Positions 47,520 to 59,660 are shown, counted from the first letter of the stretch. The stretch: 64,000 nt of DNA from Eriocheir sinensis (GCF_024679095.1 NC_066513.1:13440210-13504209), one strand, 5' to 3'. Notes: generated from the sequence alone by a model not told the origin. Translations and numbers: made by a program.

Positions 47520-48130
47520 CTCAAACAGGGAGGGAGGGAGAGAGAGGAGGGAGAGAAGAAAGAGGAAGTGGGGCATAGAGAAGAAGAGGGAGAGAGAGAG
47601 AGGAAAAAGAGGAAACGGCTGAAGATAGGAAGAAGAAGAAGAGGAAGATAATGAATATGGAGAACAGAAAGACATGTAAGAGGAGGCAATAAAAGAGATT
47701 GATAGATAAATACAGATAGACAGAAAGTGGGGAATAGAGAAGAAAATGGAGAGAGGGGAGGAAGAGGACGTGGTTGAATATAGGAAGAAGAAGAAGAGGA
47801 AGATAATGAATATGTAGAACAGAAAGACATGTAAGAGGAGGCAATAACAGAGATTGATAGATAAATACAGATAGATAGAAAGTGGGGAATAGAGAAGAAA
47901 AGGGAGATAGGGGAGAAAGAGGACGTGGTTGAAGATAGAAAGAAGAAGAAGAGAAGGATAATGAATATGGAGAACAGAAAGACAGATAGATAAATACAGG
48001 TAGACAGACAGATAGGTTGAAGATAGGAAGAAGAAGAGAAAGATGATGAGTAAGGAGAACATGGCAGAAAACATGTAAGAGGAGGCAATAGCATAGATAG
48101 ATAGATAGATAGACTGTTAGATAGAGAGGT
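47520..48130. repeat. Purine-rich tandem array, ~153-158-bp units
   Basis: GATAATGAATATGKAGAACAG recurs near 47646, 47804 and 47957, with ATGTAAGAGGAGGCAATA and GATAGATAAATACAG blocks between. Confidence 0.8.
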
Positions 48131-48219
48131 AGATAAGGCAGGAGGGTGGATTACTAAAGGCTGAAAGGGATGAGAGAGGAAATGATATACTGCCGAAGAG
48201 AGAAAGGGTATCATGAACC

Positions 48220-48930
48220 GTGAGGAAGGGACGGAATACTGACCAGGTAGAGGAGGGCGGAGACGAGAGGAGGAAGAAAATATTGAGAAGGGGAGAGAAA
48301 GGAAATTGAGAAGAGCATGGGCGCAGGGAAATAGGAGGGAGAAGACGGAGACGAGTGGAGGAAAATAATATAGTGAAGAGGAGAGAAAGGAAATAGAGGA
48401 GAGTATGAGGAGAGGTAAATAGGAGGGAGAGAACGAAGGCGAGAGATGAAAGAAAGTATTGTGAATGGAAGAAAAAGGAAATATTGGAGAGTATGTGAAA
48501 AGGGAAACAGGAGTGAGAGGTCGAATACGAGAGAAAGGAAGAAGATTTTGAGGAGAGAGAAAGGAATTAGAGAAGGAGAGTATGAGCGAAGAGGAATAGC
48601 AGGGAGAGGATGAAAACTAGAGAAGGAAGAACACATGATGAAAAAGAAAGAAAGGAAACAGAGGAGGAGAGCATAGGCGAAAGGGAAATAGGTAAGAGTG
48701 AAAGTAGATCTGGACGAAGAGGAAAAAGGAGGAAAAAAACATCGACAAAAAGGGGACAGGGGAGGAATGATAGGTTATAGGGAAGAGAGAGAGAGAGAGA
48801 GGAGGTCATGGAGAGAGAAAAAGAGAGAGAGGGAAAGAAAGAAAGAGCAAGGTAGGAGAGAACATGGGAAGCTCTCTTGTATCATTAAGGATTCAGAGTG
48901 TAGGAAAGAGAGAGAGAGAGAGAGAAGAAA
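48220..48930. repeat. Purine-rich degenerate tandem array
   Basis: GAGAGAAAGGAAAT and AATAGGAGGGAGA words recur about every 80-100 bp. (GA)n lies near 48785-48800 and 48906-48923. Confidence 0.7.
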
Positions 48931-49123
<193 letters not shown>

Positions 49124-49149
49124 GGCCCAAAGTTCAGGTATACCGTAAG

Positions 49150-49345
49150 CCAATCACAGGTTCTGCTCGCCGTAAATCGCCCACCAGTCACAGGGAAGGG
49201 CGCCGCTAAGGCCTCGACCAATCAGAGGAGGTGTTTTACGTCATGTCCAATTACAGCAGACGTTTTAATCTCGCTTTGTCGGAAATATGGACGCTCCCCA
49301 CTCAGCCAATCACGACGCTCGCCAATTCCGTGTCTCCGCCAATCA
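49150..49345. promoter_or_regulatory. CCAAT-box cluster (candidate promoter or enhancer)
   Basis: CCAAT occurs at 49150, 49218, 49247, 49306, 49322 and 49339, and again at 49441. Four of these read CCAATCA. The pair 49306/49339 is 33 bp apart, the three-helical-turn spacing common for paired NF-Y sites. A CRE/ATF-like TTACGTCATG lies at about 49236. The segment is non-repetitive and richer in CG dinucleotides than its flanks. No downstream coding exon is visible, so the promoter call is an inference. Confidence 0.4.
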
Positions 49346-49444
49346 CGGTAATGCCTCGTGTTTCTCCGATTTTGGTGTGTAAGTGTGATTCTCCCTTTCC
49401 TATTTACGGCTATCATGTGGCTATCCATTTCGTCTGCCGCCCAA

Positions 49445-49645
49445 TTAGGTAAAGGGAAATGCGTCTTTGTGCAATGAAAACGCAGCTTAATTTTGACTTT
49501 TAATTAAGGAGAAAAATGGGAGGAAAATTCGGTAGAAGTTTTTTCTTTTTATTTTGGTTGGTTTGTAATTTTTCGCCCCATCGTGTAATTAGATAAAAAG
49601 AAATGCGTCTTTGTGTAGTGAGAACGTGGCTTAGTTTTGCTTTTA
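49445..49645. repeat. 144-bp tandem duplication
   Basis: GAAATGCGTCTTTGTGNAGTGA begins near 49458 and 49602, and both copies continue through an ACGNGGCTTARTTTTG block. Confidence 0.75.
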
Positions 49646-49699
49646 AGGAGTGAGAAAAAATGGAAGGCAGAGTTTTTGAGGTTGGAGTTTTTTTTCTTT

Positions 49700-50270
<571 letters not shown>

Positions 50271-50524
50271 TTTGCTTGCTCTGGAATTTTTCGCTCTTGC
50301 ATGAGGGCATCGTTTCCCCATGCCAGGTGTGTCCGCTCTTACCTGGCGGCCCTGATTAGCGTCTCCAGGTGATCGGTCCGCAGCGGGTCCTCCTCTCTTA
50401 CCTGTTCTTCTTGGTCCGTCCGTCCGTAGCTTTCACCTGTTGATCAAATGCTCCTCCGTCCGCTTTTTTTAATGTCTTGTGTGCTTGTATTATCGTTATT
50501 TATATTGGGTTGACTTGATGAGTG

Positions 50525-50525
50525 T

Positions 50526-50565
<40 letters not shown>

Positions 50566-50659
50566 GCTGACGATGATACTGCTATGTCTTACTACTTCCA
50601 ACTTCTACTTTTACTACAACCTCTACTATTACTACTGCTACTGCTGCTACAACTACCAT

Positions 50660-50720
<61 letters not shown>

Positions 50721-50774
50721 GACGATGATACTGCTTTGTCTTACTACTTCCAACTTCTACATTTATTACAACCT

Positions 50775-50820
<46 letters not shown>

Positions 50821-50850
50821 TACTACTACTACTACTACTACTCACTACCA
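50525..50850. repeat. (CTA)n within a ~151-bp duplication
   Basis: A GACGATGATACTGCT block with its flank (TCTTACTACTTCCAACTTCT) occurs near 50569 and 50720. CTA runs lie before and after each copy. Confidence 0.9.
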
Positions 50851-50869
50851 ATATTATCACCACTCTCTT

Positions 50870-51275
50870 CTATTTACGTATGTTAAGTATGAACGTGTTT
50901 GAGGTAATTCCAGAATTTTTTTTATTTTCTCCTGGAAGTGATGGAGGTAATGACAGGAGGTTAAGCGAGGAGGGAGGGTCAGGAGGAGGGTGGAATGAGG
51001 AGGAGGAGGAGGAAGGGGGGGCGTGTCCAAGTAAGGCTGTGAAGGGTCTTTCGAAGCTTACCTAATCTTCCTCAACCTCTCATTACAGGGAGGTAATGTC
51101 TCCATTATTCATGCTGGGGAATACGTCTCCACTCCTCCTCCTCCTCCTCTTCTCCTCCTCCTCCTCCTCCTCATTATTATCTTCATCCTCTTCTTCTTTT
51201 TGCTCCTCCTTTATACACACATTTCTCACATTTCTCTCCCATAAGCCAACGCACGCAGCTTAATACCCAAGCGCC
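50870..51275. other. Purine then CTC-rich sequence, no gene seen
   Basis: GGAGG words near 50960-51020 and (CTC)n near 51135-51172. Confidence 0.45.
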
Positions 51276-51480
51276 ATGAATTTATGGATTGTATTTAAGT
51301 GGAAGGAAGAATTGCAAGTGGTAGCCGTTATCGAAACCTGGACCAACACTGATGATCACTTAATGTCTGACTTATCATTTATGGGGTACGAAGTTTTCAC
51401 TCACACATACACACAAAAAAAATAGAAAATAAGTAAACGACAGCATAGACAGGTAGGAGGCGTTTATGTTGTCTTATATT
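51276..51480 (+). pseudogene. LINE fragment G: apurinic-type endonuclease piece
   Basis: One plus-strand frame reads KWKEELQVVAVIETWTNTDD followed by HLMSDLSFMGYEVF, and, after stops, RQHRQVGGVYVVLY. This follows the AP-endonuclease domain of jockey/CR1-type LINEs: the I-x-E-T-W block with its catalytic Glu, then GY-x-VF, then an R-x-GG-V-x-Y block. It is interrupted by stops and followed by a long A run at 51486-51510. No RT sequence adjoins it, so it is an isolated relic. It is the only endonuclease-domain sequence I found. Confidence 0.65.
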
Positions 51481-51509
51481 AAGCAAAAAAAAAAAAAAAA
51501 AAAAAAAAA

Positions 51510-52110
51510 ATCATTAAATTTTCCACACCAGGTTATTCATGTGTTCTATATCATGATTTACTCAGCAAAAATGTACCGAGATATTGCGTCATAATATCGC
51601 TGTAAGTGGGCAGGAAGGGTCAGGCATCAGATAGTGGTGCCGTGAGCCGCGCAAGTTTAATCCGTGATGAATCATGTACACAGCTTCGCCCGTCGATATT
51701 TCCTCCGACAAGCCGCCTCGGTATTTATGGAGCCCTCAAAACAACCTAAAGCTGGACTGGCCGAGGCAAAGCGACAAGGCAAAGACTGGTCTGTTTATAC
51801 GCGATACGTGATTTTTTTTTGTAGGCTGCGTGTCACTAGATAAGATCAGTGATGTTTATAAGCCAGCGGAGCAAAAGTACCGTAGCCAAATGTTGCTCAG
51901 AGAACCTCACAACGAGAACTCACCGGATCAGTCTGCTTGTACCTGCAAAACCTGTCGAGGCGAGGCACACAGAACGACGAATCCCTTGAGCTTGATGAGT
52001 AGACCGTTGACAGGGGATGAGGGTTGTTCTTGTCATGTGGCTCTGTGACAAGCTGCCTCGGGAAACTGTTGGGGTCAGGATTATCTCGTAAATAGGCATC
52101 ACTGTAAAAA
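51510..52110. other. Unique sequence, no gene seen
   Basis: About 600 bp of non-repetitive DNA. AAGCYGCCTCGG words occur near 51711 and 52051. Frames of 60-73 codons on both strands were not recognised. Confidence 0.35.
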
Positions 52111-52119
52111 AAATACACG

Positions 52120-52345
52120 TTACTCTTCCTCCTCTTTCTCTTCCTCCTCTACCTCCTCTTTTTTTCTTCTTCCTCGTCCTCCTCGCCCTCGTCCTCGTCT
52201 TCCTCGTCCTCGTCCTCCTCCTTCTCCTCCTCCTCCTCGTAATCTTCCCTTCCCTTCCCTTCCCTTCCTCCTTTTCCTCCTCCTCCTCCTCCTCCTCCTC
52301 CTCCTCCTCCTCCTCCTCCTCCTCTCCTCTCCTCTCCTCCTCATC
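52120..52345. repeat. CTC/CTT-rich block with (CCT)n
   Basis: (CTC)n at 52270-52325 and (CTTCC)n at 52240-52268. The poly-Arg frame is an artefact. Confidence 0.88.
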
Positions 52346-52730
52346 GAATTAATGATTAGGAATATCTCGTCTCCATTTCCATCTGTTAAACCATCACCTT
52401 TTTTGGCCTAATCCCTCGTCTCCCTCACCTCCTTCCCACCTCCCGTGTCAAAACCCTTATCTCCCGCCCATCGCCTGCCTCTGCCATGTCCCTCACGCCG
52501 CCCATACCCTCACCATACCTAACCTACCCTCTGGAACTTGATTATCTCCCATTTCCCCATTCCTCTTTCGCTTCGCTTCTCCTTATTCTCCCTTATCGCC
52601 TTCCTCTGTCATGTCTCCTATGCCCTCTTCTTCATGCCTTTCCTGTTCATTAATAAGTTTGGGTTCTCTTACTTTCCTCCTTTACGCTGTTCCTTTTCTT
52701 TCTCTCTTATCATCTTCAGCTGTCAAGTTT
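52345..52730. other. CT-biased unique sequence
   Basis: No supported feature. Confidence 0.35.
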
Positions 52731-52836
<106 letters not shown>

Positions 52837-52859
52837 CCTCTCATGCATATTTACTTTAA

Positions 52860-53560
52860 ACTCTTCATTCTTTTCTTGTTTTCTTCTCTTCTCTTCTTTT
52901 TTGTTCTCCTTTTCTTTCTCTCGTCCATACTGTTTTGTGATTCTTTTCCTTTCCCCTTTTCTCTGCTTTTTTTGGTTCTTTCTTTCTTTCTTTCACACTA
53001 TTTTTTGTTCTTTTCTTTCTTCCGACCATCTGTTTCATGATTCTTTTTCTTTCTCTTTTCTCAGCTTTTTTTGGTTATTTCTCTCTTTCTTTCATGTTAT
53101 TTTTTTTCTCCTTTTCGCTTTCATATTACTTTTTCTTTCTCTCTGTTTCTTTTAACAGTATTTGTGGTTGTCTGTCTTGTTCAACACCTTTCTTTATTCA
53201 CCTTTTCCTTTCCATATTACTTTTTTTTCCTTCTCTTTTATTGGTGTTTTTCTTTTTTGTTGTCTCTCCTTCCTCTTCTACACAACTATTTCATTCTCCT
53301 CTTTTCCCTGTCCCTATCACTTTGTTTCTTCCTCTTGTAACGGTATTTCTTGGTTCTCCTTCTTTACTCTTCCACTCATCTTTCATTCTCCTCCCTTCCC
53401 TTTCCATTCCACTTTCTATTTCTTTCTCCTCTAACGGTATTTTTTTGGGTTCTCTTTCTCCTTCCTCTTCCCCAGTACTTTCCTTCCCCCCTCCCTCCTA
53501 TCTCATCCCTCACTCTCTCTTCTCTGATCCTACCCCCCTCCCTCTCCCCTCCCCCCTTCA
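52860..53560. repeat. T/C-rich degenerate tandem array, ~90-97-bp units
   Basis: TAACNGTATTT words mark units near 53153, 53338 and 53433, with a variant near 53241. Earlier units share TTTTTTTGGTT and TTTCTTTCTTTC. Confidence 0.6.
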
Positions 53561-53639
53561 CCCTCGTCCTTCACCTGGGTAGGGGCGTCACAGGTGGTCG
53601 CGTAGGATATCAATTTTACCTGGCGTGTGTCTTTTATAC

Positions 53640-53984
<345 letters not shown>

Positions 53985-54277
53985 CCCCCAATGTTGTTTT
54001 TCTCGTTATTTTTGTAGCGTCAATATTTTTCTCTGTTTTTAGTTTCTTTCTACATTTCTCTCACTATTCTGTTTTCTTTTCCAGCGTTCTTTTGTGTTTG
54101 TTTGTGTTTGGGTTTACGAAAGTTCCTGTGTCTGGGGTTAAAGTTGCATGTTTTCTTCTTTATTCTGTCTGGCATAACATTATTTTTTACTTTCTCCCGT
54201 TTCCCACTCTTCCTTCCTTACCCCCTCTCCCATAAAAAAAAGACGGACATTGAAAAATAAACACGCACATTTACATA

Positions 54278-54328
54278 CTTACATTCATACATACATACAT
54301 ACATACATACATACATACATACATACAA
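54278..54328. repeat. (CATA)n microsatellite
   Basis: Tetranucleotide run of about 12 copies. Confidence 0.93.
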
Positions 54329-54504
54329 CGGAGAGACACAGAACCAGCCAGCCAAACTAACAATATAATTAAACACCAGACTCACATTCACTAAATAATT
54401 TTGCATTTGAAATAATTTAGGTTCTTAGTATTGTAGAAATTTATGATGATGACAGATTTATTATTAAGGATTTTCCCCAATACGAGTGATTAATTAGATG
54501 CAGT

Positions 54505-54590
54505 TTTAATCAAGTTCTTATTTTTCTATTTCAGGTGAGTTCGGTTGATGATGGTGAAGGACGTACCAGTCGGCAAGATGGTGAGTGTTG
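54505..54590 (+). promoter_or_regulatory. Candidate recursive splice site with 46-nt following segment
   Basis: A pyrimidine tract TTCTTATTTTTCTATTTCAG ends at 54534 and is followed at once by GTGAGT. This juxtaposes a good acceptor with a consensus donor, the form of recursive splice sites in long arthropod introns. A second donor (ATG|GTGAGT) begins at 54581, defining a 46-nt potential RS-exon (54535-54580). A third GTGAGT lies at 54671. No flanking host exon is visible in the window, so the host gene is unknown. Confidence 0.4.
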
Positions 54591-54746
54591 TGCTGATGAT
54601 TGTGTATGTTGTGAGTGTTTGTTATTTGTTGGAATCTGGCCTCGGCAACGTAAAGTGTATAGCCTGCGGTGAGTGAAAGTAACTTGACTGTATTGCTACA
54701 CGAACTGAAGCATTATATTAAGTTGAACGTCATGGGTCTTGCTGAG

Positions 54747-55112
54747 TTTTTTTTTATTTTATTTTTTATTTGTTCTATTTGCGCTGGTAGGGTGTGAGCT
54801 GGTGGGCCTCTTCTTCTTCTTAAGGGGGGCTGGGGTCGGTCGGGCCCAGCTCTGTTCTGCGAATGTTTATAGTGGCGCCATCTTTATTTGCATTTGGCTC
54901 TGCCCCCCGGAAACTCGTACGATTCGCTTGGACGACTCTAGAGTCCGGTTGATGGGTGGTGTGGTTCACAGCATGCATGGGGGTTTTAACCCACTCATGG
55001 TGACCGAAAAAAATCCGAGTGTGTGCGTGTCGAACGCATCGTCGTCCATCACGCGGCGAATGTGGGTCCAGTACGCTATCACTTCGGCCACCGCCTACCC
55101 AAAGGAGGTTAG
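54747..55112 (-). mobile_element. tRNA-derived SINE, A-rich tail
   Basis: Read on the minus strand, the head begins near 55105 with an A-box-like TGGCCGAAGTGATAGCGTAC and a B-box-like GATGCGTTCGACACGC (about 55026-55041). The body of about 230 bp includes GCCACTATAAACATTCGC, GCTGGGCCCG and CCTACCAGCGC, words shared in order with the SINE at 29325-29643. It ends in an A-rich tail (T-rich on the top strand, 54747-54780). The longer plus-strand frame 54739-55344 runs antisense through this element and is not a gene. Confidence 0.65.
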
Positions 55113-55543
55113 GAGGACGGGTGAGGCAGTTAGTGTATTGCTTGGCGGAGATACCTTGTGCACTATACGTCATGCAGGTAGAAAGGAGCGTGGAGGTGGA
55201 CCCCTAATCAATAATAATCTAGCAAGGAATATAAACAAAATACAGCGTCGACGAAATAGTGTCAGGAATCATTATATTAAGCTGAACAAGAGACGCACAA
55301 TTCGGGCTTATGCACCAAAAATAAACTATCACCTAAATGGTTGATAAGCGCAAAAATCATGAAGGTAAGAGCGAGAAGGGAGGACGGTCGTGTACTATGA
55401 TAATTTACTGGGAATGTGTTGTTTAATATAACTAAACGAATTGCCTTCCCTTTCCCCTGCAACATGTTAGCTTTTTACATAAGTCTGGCGCTCTCATTCG
55501 TTCAGGGTTTCTCGTCTCTCTTCCCCCTATGTATTGAGTACAT

Positions 55544-55546
<3 letters not shown>

Positions 55547-55614
<68 letters not shown>
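55547..55614. repeat. (TA)n microsatellite
   Basis: About 33 TA copies. Confidence 0.96.
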
Positions 55615-55617
<3 letters not shown>

Positions 55618-55682
55618 AAACATGAACATACATTCATGTCGCACGTCGTAATAAAGAAAGGAAGAGATGAAAGCTGTTTGCT

Positions 55683-55961
55683 TCATCTTTCTTCCGTCGT
55701 GAAGTGATTGTTCCCTCCAGCAGTCCGCCGCATTGAAGTCGCATACTCTTTCTTCACTGTTACCTCTGCTCGCTGCGTCCTCTCATGCGCCGCCTCCTCG
55801 CCCTCGGCCGCGCTGCGCATGACTTGCTGCTCCGTCTCATCCTCATCCTTCATCCCTTTGGGCAGTAAGCGCCTAGCATTATCGCCGGCCAGCGAGGCAG
55901 GGAATGAATGATCAAATTGTGTCATCGTCACCAGCAATTCGAAAGACTTAGGGACGTACAA
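55683..55961 (-). other. Unrecognised 92-codon frame
   Basis: Minus-strand frame in non-repetitive DNA, with an acidic Glu/Asp-rich centre (around residues 35-62) and a basic C-terminal third. No motif, signal peptide or membrane segment is apparent. It could be a short exon or chance. Confidence 0.2.
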
Positions 55962-56320
55962 AATTGTATTTATGCGAGAATGCCAACATCGTGGAACATG
56001 AGGTACACCAACTACTGAAACTTTATCCCGACTATGGAGATTAGTCTCTCGATTACAATGGAAGCAGCAGTTTATTCTTGGCAGTATAGCAATCCGCTAC
56101 TTTTTTTCATCAGATAAAGTCTAACCGATACATAAGAAGGAAGAATTTAAGCCTCAGTTTCACGGACGGTCAGACTGAATGAGCGAGGGGGAAGGAATGT
56201 CACACGATTTCATGTTGTATAGAAAGTTGACTCACGTTCAGCGGTTGGAGTTCGTGACCGCAGTTTGTCAGTGATGTCTGTAATGTTTCACTTTTTTCTG
56301 TTGTTTTAGTTCACTTCAAC
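55962..56320. other. Unique sequence, no gene seen
   Basis: No supported feature. Confidence 0.35.
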
Positions 56321-56321
56321 G

Positions 56322-56640
56322 TCACGGAAGCAGCAGCATTTTCCACGCCTTGTAGTAACGGTTCAAAACTTTTCCTCTTGTCGTGTGAAAATTCCCGTGT
56401 CTGTCTTTCATATCAGATTTAAAGTTCCCATTTTCCAAGGTCAATGGGATTCTACAGACCTTGCACTTTTCCTCCCGTCTGTGCCAAATGAGAGCGTGCG
56501 GGAAGGAGGTTTTCACTTCGGTGGTCTCTTCAAATATTTTCAGTGCAGGTTTATAAAGCTGGCCACGCCTCGACAGCTGATTCATCATCTTTATAAGCCA
56601 ACTAAATTTCTGTATCAAGGCGCTTCCACGTTTTAAAGTT
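56322..56640 (-). other. Unrecognised frame with a C2H2-spaced Cys/His set
   Basis: The minus-strand frame is open from 56843 to 56322. The part beyond 56645 is a (CCT)n artefact (poly-Gly). The last ~105 codons (56322-56640) have complex composition and include KCKVC followed 18 residues later by HGNFH, giving Cys-x2-Cys-x18-His-x3-His. That spacing falls in the broad range of BED/C2H2 zinc fingers, but the usual hydrophobic and aromatic positions are not convincing. It may be an exon or transposase remnant. I do not recognise it. Confidence 0.25.
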
Positions 56641-57170
56641 CCTCCTCTTCCTCCTCCTCCTCCTCCTCCTCCTCCTCCTCCTCCTGGAACATCCCCCCTC
56701 CCGATCTTTCCATTCAATAGGGAACAAATTGCCGCCGCTGCACCTCCATTAGTCCCTGTCCGCCTGGGTTGTGTGGGGTTGGGAGCAAGTCGAGAGAGAG
56801 CTTTGAGGAGAGAGGGAGAAAGGGAGGGGAGAGGAAGCATCAAGGGAGATTGAGGGTCAGGGGTGACGGCAGGTGGTCAGTCTGCCTTATTCTCCCCTGC
56901 TTCTCCCCTCCACCCTACCTCGTCAACTTCCCTCCCTCCCTCTCCCTCTTTCTCTCCCTTCACCTTTCTCCGTCTTTCTTAAGGGGAAGTCAAGCGTGTA
57001 TACCTGTGTGTTGATCCACCTGTAGAGTGAAGGGAGAGGTTTGAGTACGGATGGGGGAGGTAGGTAAAGGGAGGAGGAAGGGGGAGGGGAGGAGGGGAAT
57101 GATGGGGAGTGGGGAGGTGAAGGAGCAAGAGAGCGTGTAGTGTAGGAAGGCGAAAGGATGTCTCAAGGAG
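56640..57170. repeat. (CTC)n, purine and pyrimidine tracts
   Basis: (CTC)n at 56640-56685, GAGGGAG words at 56795-56840, CT-rich at 56890-56980 and GGAGG-rich at 57025-57120. No gene. Confidence 0.65.
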
Positions 57171-57275
57171 GAAGAAAGGATCGTGCTTCATAAGGAAAGA
57201 ATAAAAAGAAAAAGAGAGAGATTGCCTTATGACCGTGGAAGTTTGGTTCATTATATGTGTACAAACTTGAGGTGC

Positions 57276-57277
57276 TG

Positions 57278-57339
<62 letters not shown>
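57276..57339. repeat. (TG)n microsatellite
   Basis: About 31 TG copies. Confidence 0.96.
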
Positions 57340-57342
<3 letters not shown>

Positions 57343-57419
57343 ATGGTCAGGGTTTGATGTCATTGGTTTATTTATTGTTCTCTTCACGATTCAATAGATA
57401 TAGATTGGAGAGAATAGTC

Positions 57420-57600
57420 CTGTCTTCCTCCTCCTCCTCCTCCTCCTCCGATCTTTTGTGCGTCATGTTGGTGTCAGGAGGTATGATGGATGCGGGGGGA
57501 GGGAGGGAGGAGGGGGTAAGGGAGGGGAAGGAAGAAAGAGAGACGGAGGAAAAGGAGGAGGAGGAAGGGAAGAAAGAAGGATAATCAATGTCTTTTAAGA
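57420..57600. repeat. (CTC)n and polypurine segment
   Basis: (CTC)n at 57424-57449, then GGAGG/GAAGG DNA at 57495-57580. Confidence 0.75.
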
Positions 57601-57704
57601 TTCCTCGTTCTTCTTCCTTCTCTCTCTTGGCCTCTTTGCTCTCCATCTATGAGTGAATTATTTTTTTTAAACTTTCTGTAATTTTTTTTAGAGAGAGAGA
57701 AGAG

Positions 57705-57859
<155 letters not shown>

Positions 57860-57869
57860 AAGAATCAAT

Positions 57870-58110
57870 TAAATTTTTCCTCCTCCTCCTTCCACTTCTC
57901 TTTTCCTTCCTCCAATTTAGCAAACAGCCTCTTAACCCCTCCCCTCTTACCTTCCCCACCGTCTCCCCTCCATTCCCCTCTTTCTGACCCCTCTCTTCCT
58001 CCCTCCCTCTCTCAGTTAACCTCAGACACTCTTTTTCTAACCCATTCTTTCCCTCCACTCTTTCATCTTCCCTCCCTTCCTCCTCCTCCTCCTCCTCCTC
58101 CCACAGTTCA
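57870..58110. repeat. Polypyrimidine block with (CTC)n
   Basis: CT-rich DNA and (CTC)n at 58080-58100. Confidence 0.75.
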
Positions 58111-58189
58111 TTAGTCCTGACCCAATAGTACGCAAAAATGTCTCAGTCGGGAAAAAAAAATAATGTCAGAGATAATTGAGGAGAGTTAA

Positions 58190-58350
58190 GTAAAGGGACG
58201 GGCAGGTAAAGGTAGGTAAGGAGGGAAGAACATTATAGAGTGCAAGGGCATCCACCTCGCTTTACCTGCCTACCTCCCGCCGGCCGCCTCGTCCACCTGA
58301 GCGCTTAATAACAAACTCACCTGCGCTCACCTGCAATCACCTGTTCTCTT
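58190..58350. promoter_or_regulatory. CAGGT/ACCTG word cluster
   Basis: At least seven ACCTG or AGGTA words in about 150 bp (near 58204, 58213, 58264, 58296, 58319, 58329 and 58340). Function unknown. Confidence 0.25.
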
Positions 58351-58379
58351 GACGTGCCTGCGATGGAGAGGAAAAACTG

Positions 58380-58985
58380 CACTTGAGTCCTGTCTCTTTT
58401 ATTTTCTTCTCTATTTTTTCTCCTTTATGCTCTTCCCTTTCCTTCTCTCTTCCTCTCTTCTTTTTCTTCTTCTTTTCCCTCCTCTCCTTCTCTCTTATTT
58501 TCCCTTCTCTTTTCTTCTTTTCGCTTCCCTCTCTTCTCTTCTCTCCATTATTACGTTTTCAGCTCTATTTTCCTCCCTTTGCCTCCATCATCTTTAAGGT
58601 TATTATTTTTTCCTCCAGCAATTTATCTCTTTGTCATTTTGTTTTCCTCCTTTATTCGATTTATTTCTTCTTCCCTATATCGTCTAGTCTAGTTTTCTTC
58701 CCTTTTTCCAGATGGTTCATAATTTTTTTTTTTCATTTTATGGGGTGGAGGGACTTTTTCCTCCTCTATCTCTAGGCCTCTCCCTCTCCTTCACCTGTCA
58801 CCTGTCATTTCTTTCTGCCTTTGATCCCCTTTCTCGTTCTTAATCAGCTGCCTCCCTCAGTTTTTATACTCCCTCCAGATTCCCCTTTGACCTCTTTCCA
58901 TAATCTCACGTCTAATTCACCTTTTTTTTTGCCATTCTGTTTACTTCTATTAATTACTTCTTTCTTATGTTCATCGCAATATTTT
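58380..58985. repeat. T/C-rich block
   Basis: Pyrimidine-rich top strand throughout; no gene. Confidence 0.65.
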
Positions 58986-58989
58986 TTTG

Positions 58990-59660
58990 TACATAAGAAC
59001 ATAAGAACATATGAACGTAGGAGTCTGCAAGAGGCCGGTAGGCCTGTACAAGGCAACTCCTTTGAACCTAAGCTCCCGTGAATCCAACCCCACCTAATAT
59101 CGCTGTCCATGAATTTATCTAATCTATTTTTGAATGTGACAATTGTATTGACACACCACATGACTGCTCAGCCTATTCCACTCATCCACCACTCTGTTAG
59201 TAAACCAATTTTTGCCTATGTCCCTGTTGAATCTGAATTTATCCAGTTTATACCCATTACTACGTGTCCTACCCGGTTCTCTTACATACAAAACCTTATG
59301 AATGTCTCCCTTATTAAAGCCCTTCATCCATTTATAAACCTCGATCAAGTCTCCACGCACCCTTCGCCTTTCTAGAGAATGCAAGTTTAACTGTTTGAGT
59401 CTTTCCTCGTAAGGCAAGTTTCTTAACCACTGAATCATCTTAGTCATCCTCCTCTGCACCGATTCTAACATTTTGATATCCATTCTATAGTAGGGTGACC
59501 AGAACTGAACCGCATAATCAAGATGAGGTCTAACTAATGCTAGATATAGTTTGAGGAAGACTTTGGCGCTTCTGTTGCTTACGCTCCTTGAAATAAATCC
59601 CAGTACCCGATTTGCTCGATTTGTAGCTTGTCTTTCTTTTTCTCTGAGCTCTACTTCCCT
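58990..59660 (-). pseudogene. LINE copy E: RT C-terminus, open frame, 5' truncated
   Basis: Minus-strand frame without stops from about 59655 to 59124. It reads RQATNRANRVLGFISRSV, KLYLALVRPHLDYAVQFWSP, MLESVQRRMTKMIQWLRNLP, YEERLKQLNLHSLERRRVRG, LIEVYKWMKGF and VVDEWNRL, then loses the usual family ending. It is a LINE family distinct from B/D and closer in its 3' end to the first terminal block of copy C. The 3' UTR (59016-59123) contains a hairpin AGGCC-4-nt-GGCCT (59032-59045). Octamer repeats follow, reading GTTCTTAT on the minus strand (58991-59015). The RT catalytic motifs are missing. Confidence 0.85.

Noticed and set aside
54739..55344. 201-codon plus-strand gene
   Set aside because: Most of the frame runs antisense through a tRNA-derived SINE with a recognisable B box and A-rich tail.
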